Source: Pseudogymnoascus destructans (lineage: Eukaryota > Ascomycota > Leotiomycetes > Thelebolales > Thelebolaceae). From it: a stretch of DNA of 64,000 bases. The translations under genes and the position numbers were made by a program. Below, one piece after another: positions 28,835 to 39,285 of the stretch. The stretch spans positions 1,426,001-1,490,000 of the forward strand of contig NW_020167520.1 of NCBI RefSeq assembly GCF_001641265.1, read 5' to 3'. Position 1 is the stretch's first letter. The number at the start of each line of letters is the position of its first letter. The notes under the pieces were generated by a model. It saw only the letters and a program-made list of their open reading frames with translations, did no database searches and was not told where the DNA came from.

Positions 28835-30687
28835 ACGTACTCCACAAGCGAGCGGCGCACACAAGTGAGTGGCGCACGCATCACGAATTCTATAACTCTA
28901 GAGGTTAATTTCACAACAATACAATTTATTAAACCCTATAGAACTACCCTAATTAGAAACCTCCCTTAATGGACACGTACGGGCAGTATGCGCGAGTGAT
29001 TTACACATACTACACGTCCGTGGTGCACGAGTTTGTGGCTCTGTAGGTTGACCTGCAACCCTACCTACAATATCTATATCTGCTGTTTGTAGTCGATCTA
29101 GGCCCTCCTGGACTGTCAAAACACCTCCTTTAGCTACATACGACCTCCTTACTGCTCTCTTCTTCTTTTGTCTTTCATTTTCGGTCCGCAATTGCTTGTT
29201 TTCCTCCGTTAGAAGAGCCGCATTATGCATAGCCATTTGACAGCCTTTAACTAGCTGCTGGAACGCCTGATCTGTAGGACTTGATAAACCTGCTGTACGA
29301 CGTTGAATGCGCCCCTTAATTGCTGTAGCCTGAAGCTCTAATTGACTAGCATTATGAGGCGTTTCGGGTACCCAACAGTCTTGTAGGGCAGGAAGAAGCA
29401 GAGGTGGAGTTGGCGTCCGTAACTGAGTATTAAGCTTTGACAGCACTCGTTCTGGGTCGTACGGGACTAGACCTGTAGCTGCAAACCCACTACGGACCAC
29501 ATTAAGGGCCATAGACTCTTTGCGGGCCGAAAGGTAGGCTGTAAGGAAATCCGGTTTGTCAATATGGTTTAGTCCAACCCGCATATATCTTTCAATTTGT
29601 TGTCCATATGACCGTTTTAGAACCGCAAAACAGCTAACGTCTAATGGCTGTAAGAGATGTGATGAATGCGGCAGCATGCAAAGCGTAATAATTGAGTGCT
29701 CGGACAGAATAGGTCAAACTCTGGAGTCGAATGGCTCCCGTGTCCGTCGAGAATAAGAAGCCGATAAACCCCCTTCGTACGGTCCTTTGTATGCTTCTGA
29801 AATACGTCCGTAAGCCTTGCTTGGCTTACGTCCGTCCACCCGTTTTCACTAACTGCAATTGTCCAGTCTAAAGGCAAAGTGTCTGTGTACCAAGTCGATA
29901 TATGAACCTTGCCCTCAAAAATAACCATTGCTGGCAAGCTCCATCCGTCTGAAGATATTGATTCAATAACAGTAACCCATTCGCGGTTCCCTGGCTGTAC
30001 GCAAACTGGCTTGCCAGCCCGCTCAGAACCTGTAATTACCTTCGCGGTCGTGACTACTCCCATTTGAAACCCAGTCTCGTCAAAGTTGTAGATGTCCTCC
30101 TCTTGAATCCCATATTTAGCAATTGTATTCCGTACAAGCCAAAACCAGTCCCGAATAATCGTAGGATCTTCGCATTTTGCCCGCTGATAGTCGTATTTAC
30201 GGGTGTATTTTGATTGGAGGGAGTTGTGTCGTCGTACGAAATTATAAACCCAGTTCTGGCCAACTGTAGGAGTCTGATCCTGGTCTGCGTCAGTCCGTTT
30301 TTGAAGAAGTAGATTTGCCATTTGTCGAAAGGAATTAGCTCTAAGTGGTAGGCCTCGTTCCTCCATAGATAATATCCATTGGATAAGTGTTAACTCCTCA
30401 GTAGCTGTAAGTTTGAGGTTTGCGGACCGTAAATCGCGTCGCGCGGTCCGTCCTTTAACGCGCGCCCGCAGAGTGGACTCAGGAAGATCGTACGCGACCG
30501 CAGCACCTCTAACACTCGTAAAATGGCCGTTTTTATAGGCTTGAAGTGCAAGAGTCATTCGACCCTCTTTGTGGATTAATTGCAGGTCAATTGGTTGAGA
30601 CATATTGATTTAAAGGATACTATACGCGTTAGAGTTCGTGATGCGTGCGCCACTTACTTGTGTGCGCCGCTGGCTTGTGGAGTACGT
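28835..30687 (-). mobile_element. Pogo-type element P2
   Basis: 1853 bp with ~50-bp inverted repeats beginning ACGTACTCCACAAG, flanked by TA (28833-28834 and 30688-30689). Each end repeats an AAGCGAGCGGCGCACAC-like unit. It abuts the related older element P3, sharing one TA. Confidence 0.87.
28949..30603 (-). pseudogene. P2 pogo transposase with one frameshift
   Basis: Two overlapping frames make one transposase. 30603 to ~29700 has an HTH (MTLALQAYKNGHFTSVRGAA), YNFDETGFQMG (first D) and LILDGHGSHS (second D). The second frame, ~29700 to 28949, has LCMLPHSSHLLQPLDVSCF (third D), a Lys/Arg coiled coil and a terminal CCHC knuckle, CSMCKSLAHTARTC. The shift lies between FDLFC and SEHSIITL at about 29700-29707 and equals one missing base. 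Otherwise it is well kept, so the inactivation is recent. It is related to P1 but clearly a different subfamily. Confidence 0.9.
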
Positions 30688-30689
30688 TA

Positions 30690-31415
30690 ACGTATTTTGA
30701 CAAGCGAGCTGCGCATGCATGCGAGCTGCGCACTCCCTACGAATTCTACAACTGTATTAGTCAATTTAACAACAACACAATTTATTAATCCTTATAGAAC
30801 TATCCTAATTTTAAACCTGCCTTAATGGACATGTACGTGCAGTATGCTCAAGTGATTTACACATACTACACGTCCGTGGCGCACATGTTTACGGCCCTAT
30901 AGGCGGACCCTCAACCTCGCCCGCAAGCTCTATATTATCTATTTCCGATCGATTTAAGCCCTCCTGAACTGTCAAAACACCTCCGCTAGCTATGTACGAC
31001 CTCCTTACTGCTCTCTTCTTCTTTTGTCTTTCATTTGCGGTCCGTAATTGCCTGTTTTCCTCTACAAGAAGAACAGCGTTGTGCATAGCCATTTGACAGC
31101 CTTTGACTAGCTGGCGAAGTGCTGTTCCGTAGGACTAGAAGAACCAGTAGTACGACCCTGGAAAAGCCCTTTAACTGTCTTAGTCTGGAGCTCTAGTTGA
31201 GCAGCGTTATGAGGTGTTTCGGGTACCCAACGGTCCTGCTCAGAAGAAATAGCCACGGGCGGAGTTGGTGTCCGTAACTGAGTATTTAGCTTCTCGAGTA
31301 CCCGTGTAGGGTTGTACCTTACCGGGGTCCCAGCCAAATTTTTAAGAGTGGTGGGACCGTTTTGAGGCCGTTCAGAAAAAAGAGCGGGCAGCCCACGGTT
31401 TCCTGGTCCGTGCAC
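30690..31415 (-). pseudogene. Pogo element P3, C-terminal remnant
   Basis: The left end resembles the P2 TIR (ACGTATTTTGACAAGCGAGC). Two frames give LEKLNTQLRTPTPP, WVPETPHNAAQLELQTK and RQKKKRAVRRSYIASGGVLTVQEGL, parallel to the P2 C-terminal third. The catalytic part is absent; sequence past ~31415 is unrelated. Confidence 0.78.
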
Positions 31416-32935
31416 CCATGGAGGGACCGTTTCCTACACCAACCATTCCTGATCTCGAATGGTTAAAGCCTTGAGTCAGTAAATAGAATGTAGATAGTTG
31501 TAGAATCATGAAATTGACTTACCATTCTGTATCTTGCTCCCGTGGTTGTGTTTGGGCCATGATTACCCATTAAATCGAAATGGATCGATCATGGCGACCC
31601 AAAAGATTGATCGAAAGCGCTTCCGCCTTGGTGATGGCGCCATTCTTGTCACAGTGAACGGTCATACAGCCGCCATAAGAATGGAACTGATGGCGGCAGT
31701 CAGTATCCTTGGAGCAGATTGTTCAAGCCATGGTTGGCGCATTGGGAGTGGGGTTCGGGGGCTGGCGGCAGCTTATCGCGGCAGCTCATCACAGCGATGA
31801 ATGGGATTGGGATTCGGGGGCCAGCGGCAGCTCATCGTGGTGATGTATGGAATAGACCTATAGATAAGTTAGCATAGAATTGAATGATATAGCTGGACCA
31901 GATACTCGTGATGGCAAGAACGCGCTAGCATCAGGGGAAATGGGTATGGCAGCGGCGGCAGGATCTTGAGTCGTGGATCAACACAGAAAAGATATCAGAA
32001 AGCCAAAAGGAAAGCTGACAGAAAGAGAGAGATGGATTCGGCAAATTTGGCGGCGGGCGGCAAGATCTCAAGTCCCAAATCAACGTCAAAGCAAAGAGAA
32101 GCAAACCAAGCAAAGAAAGCTAACAGAAAAACAGCTTACTAGGGCAATATCCTATGTTGGTTGATAGCTAGAACGACATGCCAGCCTCAATATACAACCA
32201 TGTGTGGATAAGCTGTAGCACCCTTCGGAGTAGGGAAGCTGGTATTGGGGCTGCTGTGATCAGAATGATCACAGCGAAGGTTGTGGTAGGAGTTCTTCTG
32301 GCGCCGGCAAAGTTGGAGTAATCCACATATTGGTCACGAAGAAGATGGAGAGAAAGAAGGCACTAGGAACAATCTTTCATTGTATATAGCTTCAATAGCT
32401 TCAATAATATAGCCATCTCTGATGCAAATTCCAGCCCTAACTGCCCAAATCTGATGACATAGCCCGCCTAGCCCGACAGCCATGCGACATGAAGCCTACA
32501 ATATTCCATGATTCCAGCTGCCCCCAAAACCATATCTCCAGCCAGCCTAGCAATACCATCGCAGAGATATACTCCACGGAAAATCCATTATCCCAAGCCA
32601 AGCCAGTATTCATGCAGCATTACACCACTGCCACAAAAGCTCATCCGTGGCTGTAAGTTTCCTTCATCTCAAACAGAAGGAACAAAAAGGTTGTTGCGGC
32701 CACTTGTTGTCCACATCGGGGGTCCTCCTCTCACATCTGGCGCTGGCAGCTTCGAGAACGTCAGGAAGTAATCGTCACCTTTCACCAGCTCACTGAATGT
32801 GAGAGCCTTTGGTGCTTTGCCGTTGGTAGTCTTGTAGACCACCTCGAAAAAGGCATCGCGTTTGAGTAAGTCGTATGTCTCTAAGAGTGAGAATTGTTCC
32901 ATATATTTTGTCAAATTTGTGCGTGAGTGCGGGTG
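31416..32935. other. Degraded repeat-rich region, no gene called
   Basis: Contains local imperfect duplications: a GGGATTGGGATTCGGGGGCC-like ~60-bp unit repeated around 31742-31840, and a GATCTTGAGTCxxxxATCAAC unit around 31960-32110. A minus-strand open stretch, 32914-32669 (EQFSLLETYDLLKRDAFFEV..), looks coding but is not recognised. It may be the end of the same unknown gene seen at 33852-34680. Confidence 0.4.
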
Positions 32936-33851
32936 TGTAATGGTGGGTGCACCAGATGTGAGAATCTAGCCACCCAAGGAAGGGATGAATTTACTAAGAC
33001 AACACACTGTCTTAGGAAAAAGAGCCAAAGGGTCGTAGCTTAGACTATTCCATAACGCAGCAATCAGGTGTGTGATGTAGTGAAGTGGTTCAGACAAGTT
33101 GCAACAAATGTTGAGTCTGGGAACTCAGGGGTAAGTCAGAGGTTAACACCTCACTGACTTTTCAGAGTAACAAGATAAATGCTTGGAAGCTTGGAAAAGA
33201 CGTGGAAGTATGTGATAGTCGATTTACTGTATTGTCTGCTTGCCCTTTCTTAAGGAAAGGGCAATCCTATTTATGCTAAAGGAATGTAGTTCTCTCATTT
33301 TCCAAGACTTTCCATGACTTACCAGGCTTGGTAACTGTAGTCGACGTAAGAGAATCCCATAGAACCATCTCTTAGGTTCATAGCCTATAGGAAGTAAAAG
33401 GAGGTCCAAGGTCAGAGTACCCCTATAGACAAATTATGTCATAGACAAATTATGTCATAGACAAATTATGTCATAACTTAACCAATCTTGTGGGTAACTA
33501 AAGAGCGATGACATGTAATGAATTATAGAGGTTCGTAGGAGCTTTTAGAGCTATCATTCATGCTCCTAGGCCTCTAGTTGGTAGAGATATGTCATGTGGT
33601 AGTATGAGTGATGTCATGTAATGAATCATAGAGGGTTGTAGAGATATGCTATGTGGTAATCGGCCCAGTAACTAAGGAGCGATGACGTGTAATGAATCAT
33701 AGATGGTTGTAGCAATCGTTGAGTAGTATTGCTCTTGTTGTTGGTGTGATAAGCCAAAATATGTATAGTGACTTGTAGGTTTGAGGAGGAGATTTCCAAG
33801 TTTGCTCTTGAGTTTGATAGCAAACTGAGTGCAACGAATGTCAGTATGACA
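32936..33851 (+). mobile_element. Solo copia-type LTR, no target duplication
   Basis: 916 bp, from TGTAATGGTGGGTGCACC to GTCAGTATGACA. It contains three tandem AGACAAATTATGTCAT units near 33425-33475. Flanks GGGTG and GCTTT differ, so it is a product of recombination between elements or has lost a flank. Confidence 0.85.
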
Positions 33852-34680
33852 GCTTTCTTCGAGGCTCAAGTAGTGGCACACGAATTGGAAAACTTCAAAG
33901 AAGTTCTCCGGAGTAAAACGTCTTTGAAATGTCTTCACAAGGTCCTTCATATTACCACAAGACGCAAGGAGCCCCGATTCGTCAGCCTCCATGGCTGTTT
34001 TGACATGCGCCTAAGATATGTGAGACCATACCTTAATATGTTTTGTAGATCCAATTACTTACCAAGATGTCATTCCGAAGATGATACTTCCAGCCTCGCA
34101 TCTTGTCCTGGATAAGGCAGCGCAAACTCTCGAACGCCCGTGAATACGGGGGCAAGTTTGGGACCACTTTGTGGATTGCTTCTTCCTTTAAACCAGGGAG
34201 GTCATGTGTGAAATGTTACAGCAGAAGAAATTGCGCCTTTCTATCAATTGCATCGGTTTTCTCCTTCCAGAAACCTTCCGGGTCTTGCGAGAAGTTTGCA
34301 GCTTGATAGACATTCATTTCAGCTGTAATTATTTGGTCAAGCCGTCCTGGGTGTACATTTCCAATGGCCTTTTGCCCTTAACTTTCAACCATTGCGCCGG
34401 CTGCTTCAGCTTCAGCAGTGCGCTGCTGTGCGGATGCACGCTTCCTTTTTTTGGATGAGGCAGATGCAGTGTTGCGGACGTATAATCAGAGGGCGCTTCT
34501 TGACAAAGCTGGTTTGTCCTGGGTCAGGGTAATCTTACGCTCAGAGAGCTGGTCATGGCCGTCGTTTGATGCATGTTCTGACAGATCATCATCGAAAACG
34601 CTGCGACTTCGAAGGAGGGGCTAAATAGGCATTAGTTATAAGCATAGAAAGATAGAAAACAACTCACATCAATGTCTGAC
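33852..34680 (-). pseudogene. Unrecognised gene, broken by stops and an LTR
   Basis: Minus-strand coding-like sequence in pieces. A Lys/Arg/Ala-rich region is followed by LDQIITAEMNVYQAANFSQD, FWKEKTDAIDRKAQFLL, LRCLIQDKMRGWKYHLRND, and then, after an intron-like GGTAAGT..TTAG at ~34067-34018, VKTAMEADESGLLASCGNMK and FFEVFQFVCHYLSLEES. In-frame stops occur near 34490, 34380 and 34215. It ends at the copia LTR. I do not recognise the family; both a host gene and a transposon gene are possible. Confidence 0.5.
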
Positions 34681-35429
34681 TCTGTATTGTTAGGCGTCAG
34701 AGGCATAACGCGGGACCGTTTCTGCGGTGGAACAAATGGTCGAATTTTGATGAGAGTGATGAACAGAATGCCTAGTTTGATAGAAATAAACAGAGAGATT
34801 TGCCTACTGGCGCAAGATAACAGACAGAATATGAAATTGAATAATATAAACGATGAAAGACTTACGATAGGTAGGCAGTAATGGTGGAAATGGCTTCAAA
34901 TCCCAAAACGGTCACGTGACCACTGTGATTCACAGCCGTTTCTCACTTTTCCACCTCATCACCAACCTCACTTCGTGTCAACACTGCCCACAGAAGAAAG
35001 AAGAAGTAAGTCAAGGAAAGAAAGGAATCTTGATCATTACTAATTGTTTTATAGGTTCACACAAAGCCTCAGAACAGAAGCAAAGTTCAGCAAACGTGTC
35101 AGACTGATAACTTGCCGAAACAACCTCACTGTCTGGAGCAAATATCCTTGTGTGTTCACCTCACGGCATGAGTTTTTCTCTCTGAACTATCCTCCGACCC
35201 ATCTACAGCTTGGCCACTTATACCTCCAACCTGTTTGTATCTTGGCAGCTTATGCCTGTGCCTCGTTGCCCTCAAGTTCACCAACCAAACTGATATACTG
35301 AGGCTAGAAAAAATTGTTAGCAAAGATACTCCCCCCGCAGCACTAGAAACACCAAGTTCTTTCGAAGCTGTTCTCTCCAGCTACCAAACAAATCTCTCGA
35401 ATCGCCTTAGCACTGGAAATTCTCTCTAG
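34681..35429. other. Spacer, no gene seen
   Basis: Holds a 12-bp perfect palindrome, GGTCACGTGACC (34910-34921), an E-box-like site. Short open frames are without family resemblance. Confidence 0.35.
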
Positions 35430-35795
35430 ATATCAAATGTCCCTGGGTATCCAGCCCCATCACCAATCCATTACCAAAAGCCCCCGGGTATCCATCCCTG
35501 TCAACAATCCATCACCAAAACATCCTAGGCATCCAGCCCTGTCACCAATCTATCGCTGAAACATCCTGGGCATCCAGCCCTGTCATCAATCTATTGCTGA
35601 AAGCTCCTAGGCATTGTGAGCTGTCGCTGAAATATCCTGGGCATCCAGCCCCATCACCGATCTATTGCTAAAAGCTCCCAGGCATCGTGAGCTGTTGCCA
35701 AAACATCCCAGGCATTGTGAGCTGTCGCCAAAACATCCCAGGCATTGTGAGCTGTCGCCAAAACATCCCAGGCATTGTGAGCTGTCGCTAAACCA
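35430..35795. repeat. Minisatellite with two alternating unit types
   Basis: The right part has ~3.5 near-identical 30-bp units, CATCCCAGGCATTGTGAGCTG + TCGCCAAAA (35700-35795). The left part has diverged 40-45-bp units of the type CATCCAGCCC(T/C)(G/A)TCACCAATC. The two types share the CC(T/C)(G/A)GGCAT core, showing stepwise expansion. It lies upstream of the split transposase gene. Confidence 0.8.
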
Positions 35796-36108
35796 CATCT
35801 CAGCTCCTCGAGGACATTCAAATCTCTTGCTGCTGAGAACTCTTAGCTCCTGTCAAACCACGTCTCCAAGGTGGTCAGCTGACACATGCTGTGCTTCATC
35901 AACAGTCCCCCCCCCCCCAAACAGAATTTTGCTCAGAGCTTCCAGGTTTTCCTAGCCCTGGAAAAATCCAAGATATCTTAAACACCTCATTTGGAGGTTG
36001 GAAATATAAAGTGGATTTGGGTGCAACTGGACTTGAGCCAAAAACCAGAAGATTGGTCGACTGCAACCACCCAATACATAGGTCAGCCATAGCTGGCTAT
36101 CTTTGGCA

Positions 36109-38182
36109 ATGCCTCCTCGACCCTTGCGATCTCGACTGAAGAAGAGGGCACATTTGTTCCGGGCTTCAATCCCTAGGCCCAGTGCACCAGCAGTCGACAG
36201 TGGTGGACATAATGCATTAGGTATACAGGCAGGAAACCATGGAGATCAGCCATCAGATACAAGTATACAGTTTAACGCTATGATTAATGGCGATACTAGT
36301 GATGACTATGATAATGACTATGACACAATTGGCAGCAACAGCGATTCCGATATCGACATGCCCCTGCCCCAACCCCAAGATCTCCAGGAAATCACCGAGA
36401 AAGCAATCCAGGATCTTTCAGGCCACATTCCTGTGGATGATCCTGCCACGACAGTTCCATATGCTGACACTGCCAGAAACGACGTCTTTGTGCTAGAGAT
36501 CCCTATAGAGGACTTCCTTCCTGATGACTTGAGGATGCCCCCTCCCCCCGTTCCAGCCGCCGCTGAACACGCTTCCATCCTCGGCGAAGATGATTCTGAG
36601 CTTGTCCAGCACAACCGATCATCACAGCCATTCAGCCCATACCTGGCGTTCATGGCCATGTGGGCCGAAAGTACAATCTGTCCTGGCAGGCCTATCAAGA
36701 TCTTAATGAGGGATTACCTCTCGGACAAGATCTTAATATCAAAGCAGTAGAGTTGCCACGAGATGTTACAACTCTAAAGAAACAGTTTATGGCGCAACTG
36801 CCATTGCTCCCACTACGGCACAAGATGGTTGATCTCAACCAAGAGAAGCTCCCGACAATGATGCCGGCGGAGAAGACAGGCCCAAAAAAGGACCGCCAGG
36901 CTGATGCACACTGGTTTGATGTTGCAACATTGGTAACTGCAATATTGTCAGTGGAAGACCTCCACAAGGACTTCTGGAAGGGACTCGGGGCATTCGTGGA
37001 TACCCCAAACGAGATATGGGAAAGTGACGTGTGGCTTTGCTCGCTGCGGACAACGTCTGGAGAGCATATTACATTCTCTGATAGACTACCAGTTATCTGC
37101 TCTGAGTTTGTGGAGTATAACTCGAAGAAGAAAGGCGGCGTCCGAGTTTGCCGAGTTTATAGCATTGGAATCGATAAAAGAAGAGATGCCATCGAGAGAG
37201 GCAAGCCAGTTGTAAAGATCCAGATGGTCTATTCAACAGCTGAGTTATCACCAAAGATCAGAAACATTGGGTCTGAATTGCCAGTCCCACTGACTCGCCT
37301 TGAGAAGCTCTTATCCGAAGATGACTTCAAGTTTGTTTTGCCCAAGGATTTAGTCCAGCAGCTTGATATAACGGTAGACTACACGTTTGGGAACGGGATT
37401 CTAGGTCAACAGAATCATGGCTTCAAACCACAGTCACAAATCAGAAGGGTGTTGAACACCATGCACGAAGAGATACGGCCGGCTGCACAATCCCACCCAC
37501 ATGTGGCGGAGCTTGAACTGAAGGCCTACGGGTGAGAATGGATAGTTAAAGCCCTCGAACAAGGCTTTAACTCAGTCCCATGGCTCATGTTCATTGATGG
37601 TTTTGGTTTGTATCGCAATATGTACCGATCAATGACTGGTGTGTATGTTACACTTGCTGCCCAGCCCCTTAAGACGCGGATGCATCGTGCAAATGTCTTT
37701 GTGATCACTCTTGGACTGCATGGGTCAAACCTGGATGATGTTCTGCTGTCCATTTTGGACCTCCCAAAGCTGGATAGGGGCATGTCCCTTAATATCAATG
37801 GCGAGAAAAAGCTGGTTATGGCTTTTATGCTAGGATATATTAGGGACATGCCCCAGCAGAACGATAATGCTGGGATACTACGCCAGAATGCAGCCAAGGG
37901 CTGCAGAAGCTGCTTGGCCTCGAAAGAGGAGCGTGGAGACATCCACTTTGACTACATGAGGCTTGGCCGATACCACCATCACCAAGTCCAGCTCTGAGAG
38001 CATAGAAGCACACTTCCTCCTGCAAAAAAGAAGGCATGGTACCAGCAATGGGGGATGTGTGAAACCGAGCCTGCGTTGTTCAAAATATCACCAGCGCTTG
38101 ATATTGTGCTGAGTCGGCCTCCGGATGTGTGTCATTCAGAATATGGCAGGCAAGGGAAGCAATCCCAGCTTCTCCTCACAAC
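36109..38182 (+). pseudogene. Large DDE-type transposase, N-terminal part
   Basis: From ATG 36109 an acidic low-complexity N-terminus precedes a Leu-rich block (RKYNLSWQAYQDLNEGLPL, PLRHKMVDLNQEKLP). The conserved core follows with PWLMFIDGFGLYRNMYRSM, RANVFVITLGLHGSN, GYIRDMPQQNDNAG and CRSCLASKEERGDI. This signature is one I associate with large fungal transposases of Plavaka/EnSpm-like transposons; the superfamily name is uncertain. Damage: a frameshift near 36660 and two in-frame TGA codons (37533-37535 and ~37994-37996), both explicable as CGA to TGA. At 38182 the chromovirus interrupts the codon series. The frame resumes across the ACAAC target site in the inverted segment. Confidence 0.78.
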
Positions 38183-38600
38183 TGTAACGCTGACTTCTAA
38201 ACGATAGAAGACACAGAGGTTCTCTTGCATAAAGGTTTACTTATCAGAGGAGGCAGGGGATTAGACACAAAGGCTTCAAGTAACACGTTACTAGTATATA
38301 ACAAATACTGTATTGAGTTGAGCACGAAGCTCCTATCTAAGGAAATACTATCTACTTATATAGTGGCGTCGTGCCTCATGGGTAATCTGGATAGTTGGCG
38401 GATAGCTAGATATTCAGGATAGTTCGTGGATAGCTCAACTATCCAATATCCACTAGTTTCTGCAACTATCCATTAGCCCCGTCACATGGCAGCCTACCCC
38501 GCTTCCCACTGTGACTCGCACGTCACGTTATGTGACTCACACGTCACGTTACTAGGCCCTGGCCCTGTAACCATGACATCATGTTACTATAGCCGTAACA
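38183..38600 (-). repeat. 3' LTR of chromovirus copy 2
   Basis: 418 bp, both 21-bp U3 units present. Almost the same as the copy-1 3' LTR. Confidence 0.93.
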
Positions 38601-38709
38601 CTAGGTCCTCCTCCAAAAGGCCTAGTCCCTTAGGTCTTGCTGATTAAGGAATCGCTTACTTAAGTAGGGTGATGCCCACTTAATTGTCAAGCAGGTTGCG
38701 CTGCTTACC

Positions 38710-39285
38710 ATATCTTCTAGTAGACACATAAAAATCAAAGAATGTCATCTTCTTGCAGACCGTATTGAAAAGAACGGCAACCTAATGTCGCCATGTTCCA
38801 GCTGTCTTCACAACAATCGATTCTGTATTGTTGTTGCTGGTAGTCATCGTTGTAGTGAATGTACTCGTCGCAATTCCAAATGCAACGCTTGCGCCCCTTC
38901 TCCAACTGATTGGGAGAAGCTTCGAAAAGAAGAAGAGCGTCTTGAGGTAGAAGAGGAAGCAGCGGCATCTCAGGAGCGAGAGGCTCACCTCTGTGCTCAA
39001 GAAGCATATGCCCGTCGCATGCGTCTTCGCAAACAGCAGAAGGCTCTCAAAACCTGCGGTGTTGAGATGCTGCGTCGTGGTCTGAAATCTTTGGACGAAT
39101 TGGATGAAGCAGAGGAGAAGGAGTGTAGGGAGGCAGAGGTCAAAGGGACTCTCTTGCACAGCCCTTCTACTGCCGTTTCCGAGGGTGCTGCCCCTGACCA
39201 GGACCTTTTCGTGGCCCTGTCTCCTGGCTTCTTTGATCGCTTGGGTGTCGACGGCGAAACGCCTCCAGTAGCTCTGGACAGCTAA
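38710..39285 (+). CDS. Antisense Cys-rich ORF in copy 2 (first ATG lost)
   Basis: Same ORF as 19734-20309 in copy 1. The initiator is ATA here (38710-38712) instead of ATG, so translation could only begin at the next Met (38785), giving 166 residues that still include the whole six-Cys cluster and coiled coil. One K-to-Q change follows in the coiled coil. It overlaps the 3' end of copy-2 pol on the other strand. Confidence 0.45.
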   Translation: MSSSRHIKIKECHLLADRIEKNGNLMSPCSSCLHNNRFCIVVAGSHRCSECTRRNSKCNACAPSPTDWEKLRKEEERLEVEEEAAASQEREAHLCAQEAYARRMRLRKQQKALKTCGVEMLRRGLKSLDELDEAEEKECREAEVKGTLLHSPSTAVSEGAAPDQDLFVALSPGFFDRLGVDGETPPVALDS

